Shown here piece after piece: positions 19,825 through 30,165 of a stretch of 37,126 nucleotides of DNA. Position 1 is the first letter of the stretch. The number at the start of each line of letters is the position of its first letter. A program made the position numbers and the translations under genes. The notes under the pieces were generated by a model. The model had not been told where the DNA came from. It saw nothing but the letters and a program-made list of their open reading frames with translations, and ran no database searches. Source of the stretch: Symbiodinium natans (lineage: Eukaryota > Sar > Dinophyceae > Suessiales > Symbiodiniaceae); NCBI GenBank assembly GCA_905221605.1, contig CAJNDS010000636.1, positions 1 through 37,126 on the forward strand. Reading direction: 5' to 3'.

Positions 19825-20090
19825 TGAACACAAACAACAAAAACGAATGGATATATGCATGTAGAGATAAAGATACACACATTGATATAGGAAAGAATGT
19901 GTGTACGTCTTTGCGTTTCTTTCATACGCGGTGGGTAACTCACCTTGCGGCAGGCTAGCATGTGTGAAAACAGAAGGCGCCAATGAGAGGAGAACGTAGG
20001 TACAGATATGATTCTAGGTCTAGATGTAGGTGTACATACAGACAAAAATCTACATCATATACAAGTGTGTAGAATACGTGTACATATACC
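19825..20090. other. AT-rich TG/TA simple-sequence region
   Basis: Irregular GTGTGTA, TACACA, ATATATGC and TAGGTCTAGATGTAGGTGTA stretches. No gene is supported. Confidence 0.55.
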
Positions 20091-20819
20091 TTGCTCCTTG
20101 TAGGGGTCGCTCCTGCTGGTACCGAGCGAGAGTTTCAATCGGTGACCGGAAAACGTGCCTGGAATGGGCTGACCTCCTTGTGCGCGGCCTGCCGGAATCT
20201 CAGGACTGGTCGAGGAGTTGTTGATGACACCCCATGGGACCTTTGGCAGCGGCGGCGGCGGCACAGGATCCACCTGCCGTCTCGCTGACGTGTTTTTCGA
20301 ACTTTTCCCCTAACACGTCTTATTGAAACTCTTCATCCTCCGCGTGCTCTCTCGCCTCTGCCAGGACGGCGACCAGCGGCAGAAGCAACAGGCGGTTCAT
20401 GGGCCTGCACCGAGCCAAAGACACAAGTCAACACATAACGCACGTCGGCAGGAAGGAGACCTGGCACATGGATCCGAAAGAGAAGGCCCGCCGATTAGGA
20501 GAGAGAGCGGGAGAGAAGGCAGGCACCTATCGAAGGGCTGAATGCCCAAGTGAGCGGGCTTTCCGACACAACAAACCGAGGCCGGCCTGTCTTGTTCACC
20601 ACGTTGACCACGGCTGTTTACTTAAGAGCAGAGAACTGAGCCGAAACGTTCGCGTGTCAGACAAGATGCTTGCTCCGTTGACGGCATGTCCAGTGAGTCC
20701 GCCATGCACCATCTTTGCAAATTTACATGGAAAGCCTTCTGAACCTCCTTTGACCCTTCTCCGGAAAAAACCGATCCTACGCAGGTTCTTCAGCTTTTCT
20801 AGAGGTTTCTGGAGGTTTA

Positions 20820-20893
20820 CGGGGGTTAGGATTGTTGACTAAGGTTTAAAGTGTAGGCTTTAGGGTTACGGGTCAAGGGTTTAGGGTTTGTTA
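20820..20893 (+). repeat. Decayed telomere-like stretch
   Basis: GGGGTTAGGATT, AAGGTTTAAAG, GCTTTAGGGTTACGGGTCAA and GGGTTTAGGGTTTG: scattered TTTAGGG-like units in G-strand orientation. A C-strand scrap (CCTGAACCTCAAACCCTAAG) lies near 20963. Confidence 0.6.
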
Positions 20894-21563
20894 TGCTTCG
20901 GTTGTCAGGAAGTCTTTGCACACAAGAGCCTTGCCTAGAATTAAGGCCATGAAGCACAAACCCCCTGAACCTCAAACCCTAAGCTCCCAAGAGAGAGCTT
21001 TAAGCACTTGCAAGGAATCAACAGGCTCCTTCTGAAGTCGACTTTGCCCTGAACCTGCCTGCAAATTCGCTGAAAATGCCAGCGTTTCCACACAAGTACA
21101 CAACCTTCAACCCTCACTTGTCCGCTAGTCCCTAGCCGTGTAGCCTGAACTCTTTCAAAAAAATCATCCGACTGCTGAAAGTCCAAAAATCGTCGACGCA
21201 CGAGAACACTCTTATTTGCAGCGGATTACATGGGTAAAAATGGGGTTTTCGGACAGGTTTTACACTTCACAGCCGCATTAACGACAACGCCGCAACCTTG
21301 TTGATACAGCCGGAGCCGAAGTGTGCTAAGTTTGCAGTCTTTGCGCATCACAGCATCACGAGATCACAAGCGTCACAGCGTACAGACCCCTCCGAACCTC
21401 AGAGCCACAGCGTAGCGTTGCAGACTCCGCTTCTCGCTGATGCGCTCACAGCGCTCCACCAACTGCCAAGCAGTAGCAAATGATGGCAAGAGATTTTGCG
21501 CAGGGCATGCAGTAACTAGTCTTTGCATCCCTCCGCTTCGAATCTCTGGCGGAAACCTAAAAT
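20894..21563. other. No supported gene
   Basis: A minus-strand open piece at about 20941-21201 (containing DFQQSDDFFERVQATRLGTS) could be an exon, but its boundaries are not convincing. Confidence 0.35.
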
Positions 21564-21702
21564 TCATGTGACGTGTCTCAAGCAAGGACATGGGGTTTCT
21601 TGGCGCACGTCACCAATGAGCTCGGTGAACACATCAAAGCGGCGAATGTCAATTTGCTCCTGCTGGCACGTGCAGATCATAGCCAAGCTGCCACCCGAAA
21701 CC
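21564..21702 (-). CDS. Candidate terminal exon, unknown family
   Basis: Minus strand. The pyrimidine-rich acceptor CCTTTACTTCTTCCAACAG is followed by a frame open for about 45 codons to a TGA. It has no ATG start, as expected for an internal or last exon. The peptide includes SLAMICTCQQEQIDIRRFDV and then FTELIGDVRQE, a composition typical of a folded protein. No family is recognised. The next upstream exon may end at GTGCAG|GTAGGT near 21798, but its phase does not fit simply. Confidence 0.4.
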
Positions 21703-22314
21703 CTGTTGGAAGAAGTAAAGGAGTCAAACAGCCAAATCTACTGGCCGAGGTCCCGGCAGCATCTGCCTGTCCCACTGCAGATGGGTTGGCACCTACCTGC
21801 ACGCAAATCTTGTGCGCTGCAATTTCCAACATCAAGAAACAACCAGGGCAGCCAGTTCACTGCTCTGCATCTGTGTGCCAACTCAACTTATGGGGTTGTT
21901 CTGAACATTAAGGAGAACCTCGGGAAAAGAGTCCCGTACACTGTTACACGGCTCGAGAGCCTGAAAAGCGTAGATGGGGCAGTAGCCATAGCCTGAAGCG
22001 GCGAGCAATTTTTCGAGTCCGAACGGAACAGAACAGGTGTGATGAAGACCGGCTTATGCAGATCAGGTGCAGGAGCAAAAGGCCATAGACTTACCAGTGA
22101 CTTACGCTATTGGGGCTGAAAAAGGCCGAAGCATGATAAAACCGAACTTTACTTTTGACCCCCACATCCGATGGAACTTCTTCTCGGGCAGTTGTTCCAC
22201 AATCCACCAACACTGTCGTACACCCCCCTGATGAAGCGCGGCGCAAGTGTTTCTGAACAGGCACTGGCAGGCACGCTCTCCACGAAAAGATCTGGGCTTG
22301 TGCAGTATCCTGGC

Positions 22315-22779
22315 TCACTTTTGCCAGCGGCGCCTCATGTAAACAGTATGCAAGTCACATGAAGGCCCCATTGCTTCCCATTTACGGTTCCATGGCCACT
22401 TAGGAAAAGCTTGCAAGAAACTTTGCCACAGTCCACCGCAACTAGAGCCAAGCGACTTCTGCTCAACCTGGCACTTGTCCGGCAGCGGCCCCAGCAGGCC
22501 CAGCGGCAGCTTTTTCAGAATCGCTTCCAACCTGTGACTTTGGCTTGCGCGGAAACTCAGTTGTGAGCACAGCGCGTGAGCACATGCGGATATGTGAATA
22601 CCAAAAGAACCCATGCCTGGAAAACTTTTGAGTGTGGCTTTGGCGGTTTGGGCGGCTTGCCTAGCATCCCTCGCGGCCATCGCCAACAGCAGATCTCTTG
22701 CACTGCCCGGAATCTGCTTTTGGCCAGGGATGGACTCGACGGACTCTGGGTGTCGCCCAGCGAGCACATGCAAGACTTC
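22315..22779 (-). CDS. Candidate long exon (about 154 codons), unknown family
   Basis: The minus-strand frame is open from an acceptor-like site (GTCTGTCTGTCTGTGAG|GAA) to a TGA at 22315. It encodes about 154 residues, with an Ala/Lys-rich helical part (LLLAMAARDARQAAQTAKAT) and later LEAILKKLPLGLLGPLPDKC. It may be two exons in the same frame, since CAG|GTTGAG lies inside it (near 22463). The upstream (GT)n microsatellite would supply the intron pyrimidine-rich tract. No domain is recognised and no signal peptide or membrane segment is evident. Confidence 0.42.
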   Translation of the reverse strand, partial: EVLHVLAGRHPESVESIPGQKQIPGSARDLLLAMAARDARQAAQTAKATLKSFPGMGSFGIHISACAHALCSQLSFRASQSHRLEAILKKLPLGLLGPLPDKCQVEQKSLGSSCGGLWQSFLQAFPKWPWNRKWEAMGPSCDLHTVYMRRRWQK

Positions 22780-22786
22780 CTCACAG

Positions 22787-22875
22787 ACAGACAGACAGAC
22801 ACACACACACACACACATGTCCCCCCCCTCTCACACACACACCCCTCACACACACACACACATACACACACAAAA
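22787..22875. repeat. (CAGA)n/(CA)n microsatellite
   Basis: CAGACAGACAGACACACACA continuing as CA repeats broken by CCCCCCCTCT and ACCCCT. It produces Cys-Val or Thr-His read-through frames that are not genes. Confidence 0.95.
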
Positions 22876-22917
22876 AAAACTAGAAGACGATTGGCCCGAT
22901 GACTCCGTGCGCTCGAA

Positions 22918-23115
22918 CTGCATGCACTTGGACAAGTGTATGCACTTAAAGTGTATGCACTTATATGGTTGCATACTCACTTGTATACTGCACTTGTATA
23001 CTGGACGTGTATGCACTTGAACTGCGTGGCATTCAAGTGTGTTGAGTTGAATGCCATGCACTTGTGGTCAACTCTATACACTTCATTGGCATTCAATAGA
23101 TTTGAAGTAAACGGA
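22918..23115. repeat. Degenerate TGCACTTGTATAC-type repeat
   Basis: Words such as ATGCACTTG, GTATGCACTT, TTGTATACTG and ATTCAAGTG recur irregularly. They share the GCACTT word with the 14-bp array at 24796-25655, which may be a related, more homogeneous family. Confidence 0.6.
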
Positions 23116-23280
23116 CTTGAACCGTATGGACTTCACTTGCATGCACCCGACTCGGCTGTGCACGTCCTATCCACGCGAAGCTATGAAAGAAAAGACAAAA
23201 ACATCTAACACGAGAGACGTCAGCCATGAGCATCATCGGCAGTCGCTCTGAAATCCAAGCTCATAGTCCAAGGACACTTC

Positions 23281-23650
23281 CATGCTAGTTGCGAGGTTTT
23301 CGCATGTCCGGAATTCCGCTTCCATGCTATTTGCGAGGCTTTCAAGCATGCGGATTTCCGCTTCCATGATATTTGCGAGGTTTTCGCGCATGCGGAATTC
23401 CGCTTCCATGCTATTTGCGAGGTTTCAAGCACGCGGAATTCCGCTTCCATGTTATTTGCGAGGTTTTCGCGCGCTCGGAATTCCGCTTCCATGCTATTTG
23501 CGACATTTTCAAGCGTGCGGAATTCCGCTTCCATGATATTTGCGAGGTTTTCGCGCACGCGGATTTCCGCTTCCATGCTATGTCCGGAATTCTGCTTCCA
23601 TGCTACCCCCCTTCCATGCTATTTGCGAGGTTGTCGCGCACGCGGAATGC
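23281..23650 (-). repeat. 42-bp tandem repeat (about 8 copies) that reads as a 14-residue coiled-coil repeat on the minus strand
   Basis: Units of about 42 bp built from CCATGCTATTTGCGAGG, TTTTCGCGCATGC and GGAATTCCGCTT start near 23281, 23322, 23364, 23406, 23447, 23489 and 23531, then become truncated. On the minus strand the unit reads ENLANNMEAEFRAR, exactly two heptads with hydrophobic spacing, and has no stop. One copy (about 23406-23446) is 41 bp and shifts the frame, so downstream copies read SQIAWKRNSACAKT. It is either a decayed coding repeat, a repeat with a sequencing error, or a non-coding minisatellite that happens to be stop-free. The frame continues to a TGA at 23220. Confidence 0.85.
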
Positions 23651-24177
23651 GTACTACGTTTGTACTACAACAGTCGACTTTCAAGCCACGGAAGCTCCAG
23701 GCGTCCCCGCGTACTACATTTTACTACAAAAGTCGACTTCCAGCCACTGAAGCTCCGGGCGTCTGTGGCGTACTACGTCTGTACTACAAAAGTCGACTTT
23801 CCACGGCCACGGAAGCTCCGGGCGTCTGCGGCGTACTACGTCTGTACTACAAAAGTCGACTTGCCAGCCACGGAAGTCCCCGGCGTACTACATCTGTACT
23901 ACAAAAGTCGACTTTCCAGCCACGGAAGCTCCGGGTGTCCGCGGCGTACTACGTCTGTACTACACAAGTCGACTTTCCAGCCACGGAAGCTCTGGGCATC
24001 CGCGGCGTACTACGTTTGTACTACAAAAGTCGACTTTCCAGCTACTGAGGCTCCGGCCGTCCACGGCGTACTACGTTTGCACTACAAAAGTCGACTTCCC
24101 AGCCACGGTAGCTCCGGGCGTCCCCGGCGTACTAGCCACGGAAGTCCCCGGCGTACTACGTCTGTACTACAAAAGTC
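23651..24177. repeat. 61-bp tandem repeat, about 8.5 copies
   Basis: Unit: GTACTACGTCTGTACTACAA, AAGTCGACTTTCCAGCCACG, GAAGCTCCGGGCGTCCGCGG, C. One copy is shortened (about 23870-23885) and the last is partly deleted. Because 61 leaves remainder 1 on division by 3, open plus-strand frames cycle through the three readings, giving 200-codon artefacts. Confidence 0.95.
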
Positions 24178-24658
24178 GAAAAAAACGCCAAAACACTTTT
24201 AGCACCGCGACCACGCGAAAACCCGCAGAGGGGTTACGATTGTATGTCAAAAAACGTAAAAACACGACGTTTCAAAAAACCCGCAGAGGGGTTGCGTTTG
24301 TATGTCAAAAACGCAAAAACACGACGGTTTTGGCACCGCGCCAACGCCGAAACCCGCAGAGGGTTGTCGCGCGCACGAAAAGATGTGCAAAAAACGATGG
24401 TTATAGCGCCGCGACCCGGCGATTACCCGCAGAGGGTTGTCCGCGCACAGAACCAAACGTAAAAAAACGACGGTTTTGGCACCGCGACCACGCCGAAACA
24501 CGCAGAGGGTTGCAAGAAACGTAAAAACGTAAAAACACGACGGTTTTAGCACCGCGACCACGCCGAAACCCGCAAAGGGTTGTCCGCGCATACCAAGAAA
24601 CGTACAAACACGACGGTTTTAGCACCGCGACCAAGCCGAAACCCGCAGAGGGTTGGCG
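24178..24658. repeat. About 73-bp tandem repeat, 7 copies
   Basis: The marker CGCAGAGGG recurs at about 24223, 24282, 24355, 24428, 24501, 24571 and 24644. The unit includes AACACGACGGTTTTAGCACC, GCGACCACGCCGAAACC and a variable AAACGTAAAA linker. The first interval is short (59). Confidence 0.93.
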
Positions 24659-24795
24659 ACGTCAACCCACCCCGCCGCTTTAAAGAGAGTAATGTTAAAT
24701 TTTAGTTAAGAAATGTAGGACTGGGTAAGAAAGTCTACTGAATTCTACGCATATCTCCTGAATTCTATTGAATTCTACGAAAATCTCGTGAAATC

Positions 24796-25655
24796 TGCTC
24801 TATGCACTTCACTCTACGCACTTCACTCTATGCACTTGACTCTATGCACTTCACTCTATGTACTGAACTCTATGCACTTGACTCTACTTCACGCTATGCA
24901 CTTCACTCTATGTACTTCACTCTATGCACTTCACTCTATGCACTTCACTCTATGCACTGACTCTATGCACTTCACTCTATGCATTTAACTCTACGCACTT
25001 GACTCTCTGCACTTCACTCTATGCACTTCACTCTATGCACTTGACTCTATGCACTTGACTCTATGCACTTGACTCTATGTACTTCACTCTATGCACTTCA
25101 CTCTATGCACTTCACTCTATGCACTTCACTCTATGCACTTGACTCTATGCATTTAACTCTATGCACTTGACTCTCTGCACTTCTCCCTATGTACTTAACT
25201 CCATGCACTTGACTCTCTGCACTTCACTCTATGCACTTGACTCTCTATGCACTTCACTCTGTGCACTTCACTCTATGCACGTCACTCTATGCACTTGAGT
25301 CTATGCATTTAACTCTACGCACTTGACTCTCTGCACTTCACTCTATGCACTTAACTCTATGCACTTGACTCTATGCACTTCACTCTATGCACTTGACTCT
25401 ATGCACTTCACTCTATGCACTTCACTCTATGCACTTCACTCTATGCACTTCACTCTATGCACTTGACTCTATGCATTTAACTCTATGCACTTGACTCTCT
25501 GCACTTCTCTCTATGTACTTAACTCCATGCACTTGACTCTCTGCACTTCACTCTATGCACTTAACTCTATGCACTCGACTCTATGCACTTGACTCTATGC
25601 ACTTAACTCTATGCACTTCACTCTATGCACTTCACTCTATGTACTTCACTCTATG
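24796..25655. repeat. 14-bp minisatellite (about 60 copies) with 324-bp higher-order repeat
   Basis: Units alternate between CTCTATGCACTTGA and CTCTATGCACTTCA. Variant units recur at a fixed distance: GCATTTAACTCTACGCACTT at about 24981 and 25305, and GCATTTAACTCTATGCACTT followed by CTCTCTGCACTTCTCCCTAT-type units at about 25148 and 25472, both 324 bp apart. A less regular lead-in with TGAATTCTA words occupies 24725-24795. Open frames reading as Leu-Tyr-Ala-Leu-His repeats are artefacts. Confidence 0.96.
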
Positions 25656-25721
25656 TTGTTGGGTCAGCGGGCTCCGCACGGAAGAACCCTTCGCGATGCT
25701 TTCGGGAAAAAAAACACTCTC

Positions 25722-25756
25722 CCACACACCACCCACCCACCCACCCACCCAACCAC
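25722..25756. repeat. (CCCA)n microsatellite
   Basis: Tandem CCACCCACCCACCCACCC run between unique sequence, at the right edge of the minisatellite block. Confidence 0.85.
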
Positions 25757-26121
25757 GTACGCACACACTCCCGAACTTTGAGCGACAATGACAAGGACAC
25801 GAGGAAGACGACTTGTGCCGTACCTACACCGCGATCATGACCCTCAAACCAACCCCCAGAACGTTCCCCCGCAGGGCTAAGTCTTAGACGAAAGCTTCTG
25901 GAGGTGAGCTTTCGCAACTTTACCATGGCGTCGGAAAACGTGAGTTGCAGTCAAAGCCTGCAGAAAACTGCTGACTTTAGCTAGCTGTACGAAATTATAC
26001 CAGGTGTGCTTAAATAGCAAATCGAAGTCTGGGGATGCACCAAAACGGGCCAAATCTCTTCCAAAAAACGAGCGTGCACAAAGACGGTTGACCATGGCCA
26101 AGCTCCATCAAGCTTCCATAC

Positions 26122-26254
26122 CTTTTTCACATCCGTTCTTCGGACTGGCGGTTTAGAATGCGGCTTTTGCATGGAGTCCCTTGCTGCATCTCGCAGTATT
26201 CTTTGATGTACACCACAGTGAGTCGGATCCATGGCCAACATAGTCAACAACAAG
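26122..26254 (-). CDS. Candidate exon just downstream of the dioxygenase gene
   Basis: Minus strand. AACGAGCACAG precedes an open piece containing MLAMDPTHCGVHQRILRDAA and ending GTGAAAAAG|GTATGG, a good donor-like site. It begins only about 40 bases after the stop codon of the dioxygenase. It could be the first exon of the next gene (starting at MLAMDP), an alternative 3' exon of the dioxygenase transcript, or chance. Frame continues past the donor only briefly. No family is recognised. Confidence 0.35.
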
Positions 26255-26296
26255 CTGTGCTCGTTGTGATTAATAATATCTCGAACCTACCTCATG

Positions 26297-27710
26297 TTAC
26301 AGCAACTGGTTGAGAGGAGGCTCAATGACCAGCTGATGCTCATCTTTCATCAACTCATATAAGGGCAGATAGTAGGCGTCACGTGCTGGCTGCTGCAGCT
26401 TGTCCTTGCTCTTCAGCCACTGGTAGTCATCCACATGCGCATCCACTGCGCTGTCACCGTTGCTAGTAGCATGCTGGCAAAGAACTGCAACAGACTCTGG
26501 TAGAGTCAGGTACAGCTTCAGCGGCAGTGTGGGTTCCTGCTTCGGACCAGTCATCTGCAGAAAGGTAAAGTACTCTTGTGAGATGACTTGTAGTGCAGGC
26601 AGATAACGAGCTTCCCCACTCAAGTTTGGACACCCTCCATGCCAGACTCGGATATCTCCTTAGCTGGCACATCTCCTATGCAATAATCATGACAGCCTCC
26701 ATATCCAGGACAAGGAGCCACTGCAAACTTGGTAAGTGGAGTCAAGAAACGAACGAGGCAGTCCCCGGCCTGGCACGCTGCACGAAAGGTGCGTGGGCGA
26801 GTATGGCACAAGCATGGCGAGAGGGGAGGGACGGGAGGACTGTGTCAACTTGAAGTCCAGCAACACGGCCCACCTTCAAAGGAAAAATCTTTGAACGCAG
26901 CCAGTCAGGGCGCATCTGCAGCTCGTCGGGCAGTTCCGGGGCATCCATCCAGGGCTTGTCCTGCACAAGTCGCAAGGAGTCACAAAGAAGTGAAGAGTCG
27001 CGGAGATATCAAGGGGAATGAAGGGCTCTGTATTCTCAATTCTTCAGGCCATGCACTGTGGGCAGAGGATGATTTGGAGCTTCGTCCTGGCAATATTGAG
27101 CCATCTCCTTCCAGGGTACAATCCTCATTGGACCGTTGTATGCAGTGAGATCTTGTACAGCATAGTTCACGCAGACTACTGGAGGCAAATCCTTGCGATG
27201 CACAGGGGCAGTCTTCATTTTGCTCTTGCTGCTGCCCTTGCCTTTCAGAGGCCTTGCCGGCCGCATGTCCGAGTGAAGCTTCTGAAACTCCCATGTAGAG
27301 CCGGTGCAGTAGTCGCCACCAGCACCGGAAACCAAGAAGCCATGCTGACACTTGCCGCGCTCCTGAACACCTCCAAAGATTTTATCCATGAGTGCTAGGA
27401 CAGAGGGCTGCACCACCAAGTGCAGAAAAGGCGACAGGTGCATGCAGCTCTTGGAAGGAGTCAGATTCCCCATCGAGTACCTCTGCGGGTTCCGATTTCC
27501 CAGGCCCTCAGGGTCGACCCGCTGCACGTTCTCATGAAGACGTGCACACGCCCCAAGCACTTCTTCGACTTGGTGTTGTGCGAGAGCGCCACGCAGGACC
27601 ACGAAACCATTCTCGGAAAAGATGGCTGCCGCGTCGTTGACACAAGCTGCATCTACAGCAACAGCTTCAACATCCAGCGAAGATCTGGACGGGAAGCAGA
27701 CGTCCAGCAT
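26297..27710 (-). CDS. Phytanoyl-CoA dioxygenase (PhyH) family Fe(II)/2-oxoglutarate-dependent oxygenase, three exons
   Basis: Proposed exons are 27057-27710, 26867-26960 and 26297-26658, giving 369 residues, near the usual family length. The start is the first ATG after an in-frame TAA. Seen in the protein: an N-terminal ENGFVVLRGAL element (about 33-43); LHSDM with the iron ligands His146 and Asp148; VNYAVQDLTAYNGPMRIVPW (about 181-200), the family's core strand and turn; and RDIRVWHGGCPNLSGEARYL, with the distal iron ligand His256 and the 2-oxoglutarate-binding Arg267. The 11-residue His-Arg spacing equals His264-Arg275 of human PHYH. Introns are 96 bases (ACA|GTGCAT to TTGTGCAG|GAC) and 208 bases (GGCC|GTGTTG to GCTAAG|GAG). 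The family hydroxylates acyl-CoAs or other small substrates with O2 and 2-oxoglutarate; the substrate here is unknown. Odd: compared with relatives about four residues are missing before RDIRVWHGG, so the second junction may be wrong or hide a microexon. The roughly 90-residue C-terminal tail is not diagnostic. Confidence 0.8.
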
Positions 27711-29590
27711 GCGCAACCTCGCGATTAGTTATTCTTCTGGAATTCGTCTCCGGACGCAAAGAAAAACTCCAAATCCAAAATACCGAAAACAACCTGGAAC
27801 TGGGAATGAGCAAACGGCCGAAGATGTAGATGCACTTGGAAGAAGTGACCACGAGTTGCCAGTAAGCACCCGGATGGCAGGATCCAAGACAAAATCAGCA
27901 CAAACAATGACAAGCATCTGTCGGTCGTCGAAATCAGGAAACTAAGAACCTCCGCATATCCGTAACGGGCACATCCCGAACGTTACAAAACGTAAAGAAA
28001 GAAGAAAACTGCAAAACCCCGCAGACTCCGGAGTGGTCGCCGCAGTCGTTTCAATTGCGTTGGCAGACCTCCCTCATATGCTTTTCCCTACTCGGAAGCA
28101 TACGCCTATGCGTTCTGATTTCGGTCTGCAACTTTCTGAATTGGCATTGCTGTTTTCACTTGTGCGACACAAGATGTTCAAGCATCTTGAAAGGAATCAT
28201 TCTGCAAGCAGTCTGACATGTCCAAGCGGTCTAAGCGGAGACAGCTGCTGCCTGAGGGCTCATCGTCAACGCTCGCAGCTGCAGCACCCACTCTCGCCAT
28301 TGCGGAAGAGCGACACTGAAAACCATCCAAGGCTAGGAGTTGAAAACCTAGCAATGTGAGGACTGTGGGGCTAAGCTAAAACAGCTTCAAAGCAGATGCA
28401 AAGGCGCCCGTGGCCTTCGTCGTGTTCTGTCTCTTTCAATCCCTGAACTAATCCTTCCAGCGCCGCCGATTGTAAGTCAGCGGCGTTTCTCCACCTCCGC
28501 GTGCACAATGTCCTGATTCAATCAAACAAGGGGTGTTTATAGGGAATTCTTTCAAACCAATCTCTTAGCATCTTTAAAGTCGGAAGCATGTCGGTAAAGT
28601 AGAAGGATAAAGAAGACGAACATGCGCGCGAATAAGAGGCGAACTGAACACGACTCTGCCTCTCCTGTGGACTCTCTCGCGGACTGTCTTGTGGCAGTAC
28701 ACGTCTCTGCTTTCAGCTGGGCATCCGGCCTTGGGGATGACGGGCCCAAGGCCTCGCTCAAACAGAAATCTCAAGCATCCCACAGTCCATAAGCACCCAT
28801 TTTAGCACCAAGTGGGTTGCCAAACCTCAAGCAACATATGTGCCCAGTGGTCCAGCGCATCTGAAAAAAATGACAGATTGCCTCCATGCACGATGACGAT
28901 TCGTACCCCATACGTCTCCTGAACCTGGGCACCGAGGGAAGATAACGCAAGCAGGCCTTTGGCTACGTCCATCAATGGGTTCTAGCTGTAGCTGCTCACT
29001 CCAAAGATCACTAGCGAGTTGGGCGTGTGATATCACGGATGCTCCGACCAACAACTGCAATTTTGCCCGGCAAGTCTCTCCAACCTCGGGCAAGCATGGC
29101 TCAAAGCATTCAAGCGGAGCAGAGCACAAGAGAGATGACTCTCAACAATCCCTCGTCCTCGTGAGGCTTTCACGTTGTCGATCTCCTCCATGAGCATGTC
29201 GAACTGGCTCACACCTGCATCTGCATCTAACCGGAAAGTGCTACTTTACATTACTTTACACTGTGCAAGTATCTTTGTGCGATGGCTGTGTACTTACAGC
29301 TGACAGCACAGAGCCCTGGACATGCAGAGCGCTCGGAGCCGTGCGGAAAGCACTGCCCTATATTGGTTCTATCACCGCCCCACCACCACCTACACTCATG
29401 GGCTACCATCGTTGGCTTCCATGCCCATCACTTGGGCCATGGCTCTTAGTCTTGAGGATAATCGGGATAACCTGCACCTTCAGCGTTCGGATTTGCTGGC
29501 TCAGCAGGCCGCATCTCCAGACGACTAATCGAAGGTTCCTAGGGAAACTTCAGAGTTTCAGTTCCAAGCCTTTCGCCGCGGCAGGGGCAC
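27711..29590. other. Upstream flank of the dioxygenase gene, no supported gene
   Basis: Only short frames. A minus-strand piece at about 29095-29215 (containing VSQFDMLMEEIDNVKAS after GATGCAGATGCAG) looks exon-like but cannot be connected to anything. No TATA-like or other promoter motif is convincing upstream of 27710. Confidence 0.4.
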
Positions 29591-29603
29591 CACTGGCCCT
29601 TCG

Positions 29604-29813
29604 TCATCGCCTTGCGATTGTCGTCGGTCGCCAGGTTTCTGGGGGGGGGAAGTTGTTGTGGGAAGAGTGCAAACATCCTTTAAAAATTGCTAACCTTAGA
29701 TGCTCTACAGGATCTTGCAATTGTATAGTGATTGTCCGCTGTCCGCGAAAGACTGCCTGGCTCATGCTCTTCCACGTCAACATCCTCACAGGCGTCAAAT
29801 CAAGGAACAACAA
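29604..29813 (-). CDS. Weak candidate exon, unknown family
   Basis: The minus-strand frame is open for about 69 codons, with MLTWKSMSQAVFRGQRTITI and then QLQDPVEHLR before a GTTAGC donor-like site. Composition is protein-like but there is no recognised family and the competing frame is also open. Confidence 0.22.
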   Translation of the reverse strand: MLFLDLTPVRMLTWKSMSQAVFRGQRTITIQLQDPVEHLRLAIFKGCLHSSHNNFPPPETWRPTTIARR

Positions 29814-30165
29814 ACTCTAACATGTCTCATGGGCCACCCAAACAGTCTCAAGCAACACTGCCATATGTCTCGGCACAGTCTTCTCACAAAAGTCCTCCTC
29901 CTCCTCAGACTGCGCTTGGACCTCGTCTCGTGAGCACATGTTTAAGACAGTTTCATGCGTGGCTTCGGTTTTTGAAATTCCGCTTGCCTGGAAGCCTGGA
30001 CGCCTGGAAGCATGGAAGGCTCAAGCCTTTTCTCAAATAAGCCGAAGCCTTCTACGTTTCACATAGGGGCAGCCGCCGATTACTCCAGCCCTACGAGTAC
30101 CACTACTGCATGGATCCGGAGATCAAGACATGCACACAGTTCGCAGTTCGCAGTTCCTGCCTCAC

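Noticed and set aside
24788-25791. Frames reading Met-His-Leu-Thr-Leu-Cys-Thr repeats
   Set aside because: Artefact of the 14-bp array (14 codons per three units).
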